A stretch of 21,082 nucleotides of DNA from Coptodactyla brooksi (GCA_033557675.1 JAWQRM010000608.1:1-21082); one strand, 5' to 3'. Positions 8,850-18,339 are shown, counted from the stretch's first letter. Translations and numbers: made by a program. Notes: generated by a model not told the origin, from the letters alone.

Positions 8850-9890
8850 GATTAATATGTTGTGCAATTGCATTCCAAATATACGTGATCTCTTCATTAA
8901 TCTGTAACATATGTCTTGGTTGTCATCAATGGCGCTTATCCGCTCTTAAAGTATAGTGACTATGCTCCATCAGCAAATATCACTAGAAAAATTTGATAAA
9001 ATTCATAAACAAGTGAACGTAGTATAGGAACTGATACTTTATGTAATATTTAAGGTAAAGAGACATGGAATATCCTTGTATGACACATAACATACCATTT
9101 TAAATTAAATGATTTTCAAACTCTAATAATTGTTGTGAAGGGTATAATAAATTTAATTGGTAATTTATTCCATTTATATTTTTTGTTGCTATTCCTGATG
9201 GATGTATTTTCCCCATGCTTGAGAAAATTAAAGTATTCTCTATTTCTATTAACATGATAAATATAATGTAACAATGTTGTAAAATCTGTTCGTTAACGCT
9301 TAACAACATTTAAGTGGTTTTAATATCTTCAATATTTAGTAATAAATTGTTTAATTGATTAATTAATGTTTACTGGTTCCTATTTAAATTTGTAATAGTA
9401 TTTACCTATTTAGTAAATAATGGTTTTAGCGTTGCTATGTTCCATTCTTGTTGTTTCTTGGTATAATTTTCATTTTCATCCAAAGTTTCTACTATTATTG
9501 ATTCTTTTCTTTTCTTGATTATCCGTTACGCCAAATAACCAATTTCCTATACTATCTATGCCGTTAAATAATGATCTTTAATTTTGTTATTTTTCGATCT
9601 TTAGTTTCTAAATTTAACTTCTGCTTATTTTATTTCTTCTATAGTCTGCTGAACTAAAGCATAAAGTATTTTATCTTTCCTTGTCGGATTAGTCTTATTA
9701 GTTGTTACATAAACCTTTTTACTGTAAGTTCTATTTAATCTTTCTAATTGTTGTCCTGATGTCCCAATGTATTGAGTAATTCTCTAGCTTCAATTTTATA
9801 GATGAAAACGTGATGTTTATGTACAATCCTAGCCTGTCCTAATTTATAAGGTAAAATATAAAAATAAGGTAATGTTGTTTTATTACAATC
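8850..9890 (-). pseudogene. Possible insect retroelement envelope relic (F-type fusion protein family)
   Basis: The minus strand carries a series of short blocks, in different frames and split by many stops, that recall the Env of errantivirus-type LTR retroelements and the related baculovirus F proteins. They are an N-terminal block (about 9839-9810), a block at about 9750-9721, a Gly-rich block at about 9563-9519 where the fusion-peptide region would sit, a block with a His-Pro pair at about 9246-9194 inside a 69-codon frame (9309-9100), and weaker resemblance below 9100. No intact cleavage site or transmembrane segment was seen, and neither gag nor pol was found beside it. The order of blocks supports the call; the low identity does not prove it. 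It is clearly non-functional. Confidence 0.4.
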
Positions 9891-9948
9891 CCGTTTTGAT
9901 AAACACTTTGTTGATGTAGTTCATGACGTGATTCAACTTTCGTCATTT

Positions 9949-10245
9949 TTAAGTAACGCATGTGTAAAATGTGTAGCGTGTTCGATTGGTTGTTAATTTG
10001 CTGTTAATTATAACATTGATGACGTCATGATTTTTCCTGTATTTGTAAATCTCTAGGGCTTCCCAGGTGCCTAATGTTTTGCCATTCCCTTGTATTGCCA
10101 ATTTTGTCATTATACAGCATGAAGATTTAATCTCGTACCATAGGACTTTTAAGCCGCGCTCGTAATACGTGTTAAAGTGGGACGCATAGTGGGGGCTATA
10201 ACGAAAATGCGTTACGCAGTATTCCCACTTCATCATATTGCCCAT
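9949..10245 (-). pseudogene. Possible C-terminal fragment of a Penelope-like element
   Basis: A 98-codon frame ends with KTLGTWEALEIYKYRKNHD followed by INSKLTTN. In Penelope-like elements the GIY-YIG nuclease is followed by a tail of this kind (a Leu-x-x-x-Glu-x-x-x-Ile-Tyr helix and an INDKLT-like motif). The GIY-YIG motif itself was not found. Upstream, the AxHFNTYYERGL stretch could match the segment before the tail. The frame is open here but has no RT attached. Confidence 0.35.
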
Positions 10246-10316
10246 GTGACGGCATTACGCGAATTATGGGCATTATTCTGTTGTTCAGCACACAGACCAT
10301 ATATATTTCTAGTGAA

Positions 10317-10357
10317 CATAATTAAAAGAAATTACACGCTCATTTCTTTTAATTATG
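10317..10357. repeat. Perfect hairpin, 16-bp arms, 9-nt loop
   Basis: CATAATTAAAAGAAAT (10317-10332) and its exact inverse (10342-10357) flank TACACGCTC. The right arm abuts the point where similarity to the transposase at 10354 begins. Confidence 0.9.
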
Positions 10358-10857
10358 CCGCTGAAGACAAATTACAACTTATCAAGTGATATTACGGTGG
10401 CAGGTCTGCAAGCGATTGACACGATTTATTCATACAATCTTTTGCAGAAAGGCCCGCTCCCGCTAGACAAACTATTATTAGACTTATTCAGAAGTTTGAG
10501 AAAAGTTATTGTCTAAAGGAGTGTACCAAATGCCACTTAAGAGGGCGTTCATCTGGAAAAGCCGAAGAAAAATTTTGAAGGGACGAAATGATTTGTGCTG
10601 ATGTGGAAGCAAACAACACAAAATCAACCAAACGTATTGACAGGGAATTGGGAGTGGACAGTCAAACTATACGGAGTTTTTTGCACAAGCACGGCTACAA
10701 GAGCTATAAAGTCGGTAAAAGTCAAGAGATTTTTCCCGGGGATAATATTCGAAGGATGGGGTTTTGTGAGCGAGTAATGGAAAAGGCAAATGAGGATGAA
10801 TTCAAATTTAAGGCGATCTCCGGAAACCCGTGCGATCATCGCAAGATTGAAACTTAG
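10354..10857 (+). pseudogene. Tc1/mariner (IS630)-type transposase, N-terminal half only
   Basis: One frame reads YAAEDKLQLIK, a stop (10387-10389), YYGGRSAS, a stop, then FAERPAPARQTIIRLIQKFE. After an altered linker and another stop (10576-10578) it continues EANNTKSTKRIDRELGVDSQ, IRSFLHKHGYKSYKVGKSQE and NIRRMGFCERVMEKANEDEF. This is the two-part helix-turn-helix DNA-binding region and the start of the catalytic domain seen in arthropod IS630/Tc1/mariner transposases, where relatives read ...SRELGVS..., LHKHG...PYK and ...FCEWM. Similarity stops before the first catalytic Asp; the remaining residues up to the stop at 10857 match nothing. No inverted repeats were identified. The element is truncated and dead. 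Confidence 0.75.
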
Positions 10858-11671
10858 AAAATGAAATGTAGTCTTTTCAATTTTCGTTTAAAATTCGTAT
10901 TTCTTTATCTATTATATCTCTATTATACTAAGCCAAAGGTAATAATAGAACCGAATATAGTAGAACACTCGAATATGCATGCACCATGCTGTTTTGCGTG
11001 ATAGGAGTGATACTTTCAAATTTATCGACTGACATTATCTTATAACTAAATCAGAGGGTATTTGTCCGCATGATAGAGTGATATTTTCAAATTCAACTAG
11101 CATTAGTAAATAATCAAATCATAGTCCTTTTTTTCGATACGTTTTTAGAAAAGAAGTTGTATGAAATGTATGATGTCATGTTTTGTGAGGACCTACGATT
11201 TTTAGCGTTATTTATGAAAAGGAGCAAAACCGTGCACCTCTAGCTAGAAGCACACATTATAAATAACACACATGTAATGACATAAGGATGACATAGGACG
11301 CTTTTCTATTTTAATAATCATTTTCGGTATAATAATGCTGTTGAACTTAATTAAAACTATTTCCCTTTATTCAACTATGTTTCTTTCATATTTATATATA
11401 ACGATGAACAAGGAAAAAAATACTTTGAAATTAATCATTAGTTATAAATATTTCAAAGCAAAACATGTGAAAAATTAAAACATATTTTTGGCTTGTAACT
11501 TTGCACGGAGTAGGACGTTATCGATTAACCTGTCACTTATGTTGAAGATACTTTAATTATCACAGATTACAATGGCCTAATTCTTTTGTACAATTTTAAG
11601 CAGTTGAAAATTGGACTTGGCCACCGAATCAGGTATCCTGACCCACTGTGCAGTGGCAAAATTCCTGCTTT

Positions 11672-11701
11672 CAAACGAATCATCGACAAACGAATCATCT
11701 A
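11672..11701. repeat. Tandem 15-bp duplication
   Basis: CAAACGAATCATCGA is followed immediately by the same 15 bases with one change. Confidence 0.9.
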
Positions 11702-12495
11702 CAAAATATATTACCATGTAGGTACTGTTAAGCTTAATATTGTTTATGGAAGTTGTGTGGCAATAACTTCTTCGCAGATTCGCCTTGACGAAGAAATGCT
11801 GTTTTGAAGCTTAAAGTATGTACCATAGAACTAAAACATTAACGACAAGTCAGGCTTAGAATTTGAATGTGCAGGCTTTGAATTTTTAATCTTGTGTAAT
11901 AAATAAATTATTAAACACTAAAGTTTTGTACATAAGATTTTATCGGAAATTTATTTTTATTCATTCAGGATGAAACTAACTCATTCATCCTGTCCTAAAC
12001 ATGAATTAGATTTTATACTATACATGTCATTGGATCAAATTAAGAGAGGCTTTAGATCTTTAATTCTGATAATTGCATTATGCATTTACTGGCTAGGTTT
12101 CCTATTCACCGATATAAAAATGCTATTTGTACTTTACTACCAGTTGATACAAGTACTTTAAGTTACTAACTCGTCGAACTTTAAAGAGTAGCATCGTTCC
12201 CTTAATGAAATATCTGTTAGAACGTAACAAGTCTTTATACAGTTCTTTATACAGTATAACGAATTCACCTCTGCACATACTAAAATTTGTCTTAATCGCA
12301 ACTGAAATTTTGCGCAATAGTTTATTTTGCCAAATATAGGGAGTCCGTATTGTATAATTGTTACCTAAACAGAAATTAATCAAGAAGCACACGATTTCAG
12401 AACGCATACAAATCGTAAAATATCATTATAAATGTAACCGGAATAATCTTTAGACTCTTTTGAAACATCCTTTGCATTTATACGCTCACACGCCT

Positions 12496-12516
12496 ACACA
12501 CACACACACACACACA
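12496..12516. repeat. (AC)n microsatellite
   Basis: Ten uninterrupted AC units plus one A. Confidence 0.97.
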
Positions 12517-13598
12517 TGAGAAGAAAATTTTACTCCCACGTATGAGACAGAAAATTTAATAACGACAAAAATCGATTTGAATTCCATTTCAAAATATAAA
12601 GCGGGCAACAATTTTTACAAGAACGATTATACAAGATTTGAAATGGTCTGGTCCAGTGCGAAGAAAATACAAGATAATCACATTCTTCCTATCTTTCTTA
12701 ATTTGTCTGGAATAATTTGAGTTAGGAAGGTTTCGAAGAATACTGTTGTTATTTCATTTCGATGAGAGTTAAAATCACCAAAACTGGATTTATATTTAAA
12801 ATTTTGAAGATAATTTGGACTCTAAGAATGCGCATCTTCTCCGCTTTGCTTTTAAAGAGAACGTACACAACATACTATGAATTCAGTGTCACTAGGGTAC
12901 TGTTGCTGATATATCAAAAGGTTCAGACTTCCATGGCAGCGTTAATGACAGCAATACATGTTCAATGATATTTAAAAGTTTGCACGTGTCAACGTGTAAT
13001 TTTAATAATTAAAGTTTCGAAATAAGTTTATTTTATTTCATCCTATTTAGTTGCTTAATTAGTCGGCAAATAAGCTCCTCAGTTTGTCTACGATTTTTGT
13101 GTAGCGGTTATTGCATTTTTTGTATATCCTACAGTAAATTATTCCCTAGTCGCCCATTAATCAAGATGTATTGCGATACAGCAACTATACTACAAAAAGT
13201 CAGAATATTATTTTGCCCAACGAGGATAATGAACATAAAAAACGTTTTCACACAAAATGCATTCCAGTTCTTTTGTTCCTTATCGGTAGATTACGTAATT
13301 ACAAAGCATAGTATAATTCTCTGACACCGTACAACCCTATATTTAACAATACTTGTATATGATAATACTTACTGCAACGGCAAATCTCTGAACTAATTAC
13401 AAAGTTCCCGTAGTGCGAGTATTGAGTGAATTTAGAATTTATTATAGCAATTACGTCAGCAATAAACTGAGGGGCATCTGCACTGCAATAATTTTGGTGT
13501 TTAACCCGATTAGTTCTTCTTATAACTTATAAGCGCTGAAACCTTCTCTTTGAGTCATACTTATATCTATGCCCAAGGAACTTTGTCAACTTTTCTTG

Positions 13599-13627
13599 AT
13601 ATATGTATATATATATATATATATATA
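13599..13627. repeat. (AT)n microsatellite
   Basis: AT repeat with a single G interruption near its left end. Confidence 0.95.
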
Positions 13628-14326
13628 AATTATATTTACATTCCTCCGCATTCAATTGGAATGCCTTGGATCCTCGCAATGCCTATAAACATTTATAGCT
13701 GCAGCTAAACTAGATCTCTGTGGGTTTATAGGTTAAGAAGCATATGTTAACGACATCTTAAATGAACATATAATTTGCGAGTATTCCTCTACTTAAAATG
13801 CACAGTTTTTCAGTTATTTATTTTCCCTGAAGGTAACAAAGTAAAACCAAACAAAATTTATATATTTATTGACGATAGAACAGCTGAAACATGAGCCAGC
13901 AATAAATTTCAATTAATTTCACTTTGAAAATGAGAAAAGTGTTCGGTTGATACTCCTGGTAGAAATATCCTCTCTTGAAGAGTTGGATTCATCCGTCCAA
14001 AGAGTTTTTCCTCCTGTAAGCGGTTAAAAATCCTCTCGCCAAATTCTACTCTTTAAGCTGAATCTTGTGGGTAACGTGCATGAACGTTTGTAAATCAGAT
14101 ATCATCCGTAAATTCGCTTCTGCCAAACGAATAAGCAATGCTTTTCTCAAAGAGAGGTTCTGGTTTAAATGGCAAACGAATTTGTTTATTTTGTTATTAT
14201 TTTAAGTACCTAACGAAAAGAAAAATTAATATGCTGTGTGTATTGATTGTGTTTGTTAAATATGTGAAGTATGTTAAAGTATGTTTGTTATATATAATAA
14301 TTATAATCTGGTCTTAGACCAACAGT

Positions 14327-14350
14327 CATTGAAATTTACGAATTTCAATG
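14327..14350. repeat. Perfect hairpin, 10-bp arms, 4-nt loop, at the end of Jockey homology
   Basis: CATTGAAATT (14327-14336) and its exact inverse (14341-14350) flank TACG. RT similarity of the Jockey relic stops here. Confidence 0.8.
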
Positions 14351-14938
14351 CAGTTTCAACTTTCAAACGATTGATTGCACTTGGTCGAGTGTTTCAATGA
14401 TTTTTTTTAATCTTTTTAGTTGCAATTTTTCAAATAATTTTGACATTATCGGTGACAATGAGATTGACCTATAAGATATTTCATATCTTCATGGGAATGT
14501 TTTCTGGATCATAATTATCTCTGCAACTTTCCACAAGCTGGGTACATGTTTCAACCAAAAGGCAGTATTAACTAAGTTAGTTAGCTTAATTAACGCTTTC
14601 CGTGTTAATTGTTTTAGAATTTTTCCTGTAATTAGGTAATTAGGTCAAAGCCTGGAGATTTCTTTAGGTTGACGTTTTTCTGAATCTCATTACTTACTTC
14701 CTGTGGTGTTGTGAGTTGAATGGGTTCAATTTGTTTAGTCTGAAACTTCGTCTGTGATTTCACCGTTTTAATCTTCGTGTGGCTGAAACATACTTTCTAA
14801 ATGATCAGCAAAATTTTAGCTGTTTGTTTATTATTTCTAGCCCATTGGACATCTTTTTTAATTGGTTGTACATACACTGTTGGTCGCTTTAGTTTTTTAG
14901 TAGTCTTCTAAAATGAATATTCAGTACTACTGTCATCT

Positions 14939-15002
14939 GTTAGTTCTTTTACGTCATTTAACGTTCATGGTTTGGTTAGTTCTTTTACGTCATTTAATGT
15001 TC
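14939..15002. repeat. 28-bp direct duplication, period 36
   Basis: The segment starting GTTAGTTCTTTTACGTCATT at 14939 recurs at 14975 with one change over 28 bases. It lies in the linker between endonuclease and RT of the Jockey relic. Confidence 0.9.
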
Positions 15003-15381
15003 CATTTTCAATATTCTGCATTTCTCTATTCAGGTTTTGACTGATTCAATCAAAATCTGGTTATTCAGTCTTCCTTTGTTCTGTGGAACTCTTAATTGCT
15101 GCCATTGTGGTCTAGTTTTATGTTATTCTGTCAATATTTGGTGGACAGTATGAATATACGGCAATCCGTTATACTTAATATAATATAAATTGGTGATTAA
15201 TTTTAACACTTACCGATGTTGCTTGAATAACCTCAGTTTCGTACTTGTTTTCTTCGAAATGGAGAAATTTTCTCTTTCAGCTTTATTTTCTGGGTGTGTT
15301 GTGTGATACAGTTTATACCCCCTGAATTTAATCAATGACTGTTTAGTGATGCGGGTTTCTGATGCTAAACATATGTCAATT

Positions 15382-15408
15382 TTTTGTCTAGTCTTGAACT
15401 AGACAAAA
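15382..15408. repeat. Perfect hairpin, 11-bp arms, 5-nt loop, inside the Jockey endonuclease
   Basis: TTTTGTCTAGT (15382-15392) and its exact inverse (15398-15408) flank CTTGA. The stretch between QQEL and KIDICL is about 25-30 bases longer than expected here, so the hairpin is part of an insertion. Confidence 0.8.
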
Positions 15409-16146
15409 TTAATCTTATGTCTAAGACTAATTACAGTTCTTGTTGGTACTGCAACAAGCCATTAGAATTCCAGGTAATCATCCTAAGGTACCCGTTTTTA
15501 GTTTTAGAAATACCTCCTTTGGTGTATATTCTATATTTCTTAATAATTATTCAAAATTTTTAACCATTCGTTCTTGTTTGTTTAGTTTGTATAGTATTTT
15601 TGGTAGTATTTGATCATTAAAGTCTTGCTGCTGCATTTTATTATTTGTTACGGAGGATTGTGATGTTACTGCTTGTGCAAATGTTTTATTTGTCGTGTTA
15701 GTACTATTATTGACTCTTACCTAGAAGATCTTATTATTTTTAGGTTGTCTTTCCCTTCTTGGCTGTAGTAGTAGGTTAGCATTTATGGAAGTTTCTTGCC
15801 TTATCACAATTCGTAGTTAAATGCATTTCTGCACGTCTCAGGCATCTAGTTACTCTACCGAAGTACTTTTGAGTATGTCCATATGCTTGGTATCTTTTAC
15901 ATTGCGTACTAGTTTATTCCTCCTTATGGGCTGCATTTGTCTCTTGCCTAAAATGTATTTTATATTGTAGGTGTTATGTATATCTTCTACTATTTTGATT
16001 CTCTTTCGATTAATTCTCTAGTAATATCTTCTGGTTTACAGGTATGATGTAAACTATTAGCGATCACTCTAATAGGCCTATTTATTATTCTATTTATTCT
16101 CATAAGAGTACCATGATGCGCTGTTAGTACTTAGTAAGTGTCTTAC

Positions 16147-16160
16147 TAGTAAGCATATTA
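16147..16160. repeat. 14-bp direct repeat flanking the foldback, left copy
   Basis: TAGTAAGCATATTA, repeated exactly at 16376-16389. It is probably a duplicated target, since the Jockey ORF1 sequence continues beyond it on both sides. Confidence 0.6.
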
Positions 16161-16238
16161 AGGTTGAGGGTTTGGAAGCTTTGGCTTTGTAACAAAGTAA
16201 AACGAAATCATCACTACGCCAAAACTTACAGAAAGGAT

Positions 16239-16281
16239 GCTCGACGCACGTTTCGCTAACCAAGTTAGCATCATCAGGAAT
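16239..16281 (-). ncRNA. Hammerhead-ribozyme-like motif, left arm of copy 2
   Basis: On the minus strand: CTGATGA (16277-16271), one T, stem II GCTAA...TTAGC (16269-16265 with 16259-16255, loop CTTGG), GAAA (16254-16251), CGTGCG (16250-16245), TC (16244-16243) and GAGC (16242-16239). The base pairing needed for stem I is poor here (ATTC instead of GCTC before the core). Confidence 0.5.
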
Positions 16282-16289
16282 CTTTCATC

Positions 16290-16332
16290 GCTCCTGATGA
16301 TGCTAACTTGGATAGCGAAACGTGCGTCGAGC
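16290..16332 (+). ncRNA. Hammerhead-ribozyme-like motif, right arm of copy 2 (best preserved)
   Basis: On the plus strand: GCTC (16290-16293), CTGATGA (16294-16300), one T, stem II GCTA/TAGC (16302-16305 with 16313-16316), GAAA (16317-16320), CGTGCG (16321-16326), TC (16327-16328) and GAGC (16329-16332), which pairs with the initial GCTC. A type I hammerhead is built this way, with cleavage expected after the C of GTC. Stem III would be only A-C-G with C-G-T and a 2-nt loop; such tiny stem III versions are known from Penelope-like elements and are thought to work as dimers. The extra T after CTGATGA is unusual. Activity is not shown. Confidence 0.6.
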
Positions 16333-16375
16333 ATCCTTTCTGCGAGTTTTGGCGTAGTGGTGACTTCGTTTTGCT

Positions 16376-16389
16376 TAGTAAGCATATTA
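16376..16389. repeat. 14-bp direct repeat flanking the foldback, right copy
   Basis: Exact repeat of 16147-16160; overlaps the outermost part of the right foldback arm, so the precise element ends are uncertain. Confidence 0.6.
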
Positions 16390-16806
16390 GTTAGGGTTCC
16401 ATAACTTTCTCTACCTTCTACATTTATTTTCACTCCTTTGCTCCTTTCAGACTATCCAGCACTGTGTCATGATGCTCAACCCTTTCCAAAATTATTTGAT
16501 GAGGTGCAGGAATTTTTTCCTTTCTGTGTGTCTATTTTTTGGAGACCTTCCTTTGTTGGTGTGGGGAAGTAATGATGTGTCGAGCTTTCTTTTCGCTTAA
16601 TTCCTATTCTTAACTCTAATTCATCCTGTCTGCTTTGCTCGTTCTTGTTCATCATTTAGGTATTCTTTTTCAACATTTGCTTCAGTTGAGTCTCTTTTTC
16701 TATTATCTCTGCGTATTTTCATTATAAAATCACAAACTCTTGTGATCGTGCTTGCAATTTTAAGAATTTTGTTATGCCTAATACCCTTTAGATTAAATAA
16801 TATCAC

Positions 16807-17204
16807 TTCACTTGTGAAATTACAATATTACAATATTTGAAATTCATCTATTGACCGGCACTTCCATGATTGTTCAGTTTCATTTCGGGCCCTTTTTAGG
16901 ATAGTGATGCTCGTAAATTTACAGCATTTACGTGACTCCTAAAGCAGTACCTTGAACGTTCATTCTTTTCAAAACTGGAAAATAGTTTGGAACTATGTAA
17001 CTAATTTGGAACAGCTCACGCAGAAGTTGAAGCTCATCTCCAGTGCTTCGTTCAGGCAAATTATCAGCTAATACATTCGCGCACTTCGCAGGAAACGCAT
17101 CAAAGAGACTCGAGCGCGCGAATACAAGAGATGAATTCGTGAGGAATAAGCGAAATATTCGGTAGAAATTTATTAGTTAAAAAAATATTGCTTAAACTAT
17201 CGCA
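16807..17204. other. Unassigned DNA
   Basis: May include the 5' UTR of the Jockey relic (minus strand) and the diverged upstream part of the Penelope-like RT, but nothing can be aligned with confidence. Confidence 0.4.
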
Positions 17205-17664
17205 GTAAAATTATTTTCAATTCAACAACAATCAATGTAGACCAACGGATTACCTACTGGAAGCCCATTATCAGGAATATTGTGAGAAATATACCTACAA
17301 AAACTTGATGAGGGATTAAATTAAGAAATGGAAGAAAAATAAAGAATATTTTGGTCCAGATATGTGACGACATATTAAATCACATCAACACAAAGCACAG
17401 TAAAATCAAATTCACATGTTTGAAAGAGGGAAACAATGGCATAAACTATTTGGATATCACAATCACCAAGAAAGAAAACAAATTATAGTACAAGATTTAC
17501 AGAAGACCGATACAAATCAACAACATAATTCATTGTATTCCACTATGTTGAGGGCATTGAATTGTACTATGCTTTCCATCTATAGCACCAAGACACTGAT
17601 GAAAATTGCACGCGTTTTTAAATTCCTTTGCTATTTTTATCCATTCTTATTGGGCTATAAATAA
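17205..17664 (+). pseudogene. Penelope-like element reverse transcriptase core, broken
   Basis: The plus strand reads NGLPTGSPLSGIL (from about 17238), a stop, EIYLQKLDEGLN, stops, then WSRYV at 17352-17366, which should lead into the catalytic YVDD box. One base appears to be missing, so the DDI continues in the next frame. Next come NHINTKHSKIKFTCLKEGNN, GINYLDITITKKENKL, a stop and YKIYRRPIQINNIIH, then RALNCTMLSIYSTK in another frame. These blocks (GLxxGSPxSxIL, RYVDD, HxKIKFTxE, INYLDxTI, YRKPT) are the RT core and thumb of Penelope-like elements. No GIY-YIG domain follows. This is the family known to carry hammerhead ribozymes, of note given the two foldback repeats. Confidence 0.8.
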
Positions 17665-17839
17665 CTACAAAGAAAAAGATACATCTTTTACACTAAAATC
17701 AGATGTTAAAAACTTACTACTTTTAACGCACTACTTTTAATAGTGCTTCTACAAAAATTACTATTTTTATTTATATTCCAGTTTTTCGGTACTGACATTT
17801 TTAATTTTCTTTTGGGAGAAATCGGCTGATACAGAAGAT

Positions 17840-18335
17840 CGTGAACATGAAATTGAAGATAACTCCACAGATGTGAATTTATCAGAAAACAGTGTTGGTA
17901 CTAAACTACTTCAAGTTCTGAAACCTTTGAAACTCCAACTACTCCAAAGTTATAGGTATCAGCAAAACAAGAACGTTTGGATGAGGTGTATAATTATTTA
18001 AAATCTGTACAGGAGAAGTCTGATAAAGATGAATGCTCTTTTGATTGCGTAATATATACATTCAAGCAGCAATATCGATTTGTGCAAATACCCGATTCTC
18101 AACCATCATTTTCGCATCCTTACTGATAACCACCCCCAAAGTTTTCGGCTTCTCCTCAGTCTCACTTTCACCCAACCCTCAACCATCTCCTGATGGTCAA
18201 CCATGTACGTGTGTATTTCCCCCCTATTTACACCATCAAGTATCCATAGCACAAAAATATTGGCAACCACATTCTCAATTTTCTCCTCATTCGTCCTCTC
18301 AACCAAGTGTACATTTCGCCGATAAGTCGTAGGAG
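17840..18335 (+). pseudogene. Possible MADF/BESS-like protein remnant
   Basis: A frame around 17950-18050 reads AKQERLDEVYNYLKSVQEKS then DKDECSFD, recalling the region before the C-terminus of insect MADF/BESS-type proteins (host genes or accessory proteins of PIF/Harbinger transposons). An acidic/Ser-Thr-rich stretch precedes it and a Pro/Ser/Gln-rich stretch (18045-18332) follows in another frame, ending near an AATAAA at 18355-18360. Frames change at least twice and there are stops. The assignment is weak; it could be unrelated DNA. Confidence 0.25.
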
Positions 18336-18339
18336 GAAA

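Larger units (their letters stand above)
10858..14326. other. Unassigned AT-rich DNA with simple repeats
   Basis: No gene or element recognised over about 3.5 kb. Open frames at 11586-11807, 11970-12161, 12123-12407 (minus), 12762-12968 and 13097-13324 have no family resemblance, biased AT codons and no supporting context. Simple repeats are listed separately. Confidence 0.6.
14350..15481 (-). pseudogene. Jockey-like ORF2: endonuclease and N-terminal RT, broken
   Basis: The start at 15481 (MITWNSNGLL) is the usual beginning of a Jockey AP-endonuclease. After an insertion with a hairpin (15382-15408) the frame reads KIDICLASETRITKQSL, where the catalytic Glu of SETH is kept (15359-15357) but His is Arg. 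Next come RGYKLYHTTHPENKA and a linker. RT parts follow: QLTTPQEVSNEIQKN, then NLKKSPGFDLIT (about 14670-14638), GKILKQLTRKALI, VPSLWKVAEIIMIQK and RSISLSPIMSKLFEKL (about 14470-14410), equivalent to RT motifs 0-2. A remnant of the next block (HST...DQVQSIV) lies at about 14390-14360. A 28-bp tandem duplication interrupts the linker. The catalytic RT box is absent. Confidence 0.85.
16187..16384. mobile_element. Foldback repeat, copy 2 (long near-perfect palindrome)
   Basis: Left arm about 16187-16279 and right arm about 16292-16384 are inverse copies with few mismatches, around a 12-nt centre (16280-16291). The shared segments include AAGGATGCTCGACGCACG and the core TTAGCATCATCAGGA. The same family occurs at 8035-8213. 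It carries no coding capacity; the 91-codon minus frame crossing it is a by-product. It sits inside the Jockey ORF1 relic and is flanked by a 14-bp direct repeat, so it inserted after (or into) that LINE. Confidence 0.85.
14350..16806 (-). mobile_element. Jockey-like LINE relic with ORF1 and partial ORF2
   Basis: On the minus strand, an ORF1 relic with zinc-knuckle remains (about 16806-15540) is followed by an ORF2 that opens with MITWNSNGLLQYQQEL at 15481 and runs through the endonuclease and into the RT. The gene order, the start of the endonuclease and the RT blocks match the Jockey clade. Similarity ends within the RT at about 14350, so the C-terminal half and the 3' tail are missing. ORF1 is interrupted by the foldback copy at 16187-16384. 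Numerous stops and frameshifts. Confidence 0.85.
15540..16806 (-). pseudogene. Jockey-like ORF1 (gag-like) with zinc-knuckle remains
   Basis: ORF1 proteins of Jockey elements bind the element RNA. The N-terminal region (about 16806-16440) is charged and only loosely assignable. After the foldback insertion, minus-strand frames give NRPIRVIANSLHHTCKPEDI and TRELIERESK (about 16080-16000), then CKRYQAYGHTQKYF and RCLRRAEMHLTTNCDKA (about 15904-15800). The latter are CCHC zinc knuckles in which one Cys of each visible unit has become Tyr, Phe or Arg. A Gln/Asn-rich tail with a TFAQAV-like motif (about 15700-15560) is usual just before ORF2. Start and end are approximate. Confidence 0.75.

Noticed and set aside
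12123..12407. 94-codon minus-strand frame
   Set aside because: No recognisable family and AT-driven residue mix; includes a small tandem repeat (about 12229-12252).
16158..16433. 91-codon minus-strand open frame
   Set aside because: It runs across both foldback arms; the similar open frames in copy 1 (7846-8154 and 8058-8270, minus) arise from the same palindrome. Not protein coding.
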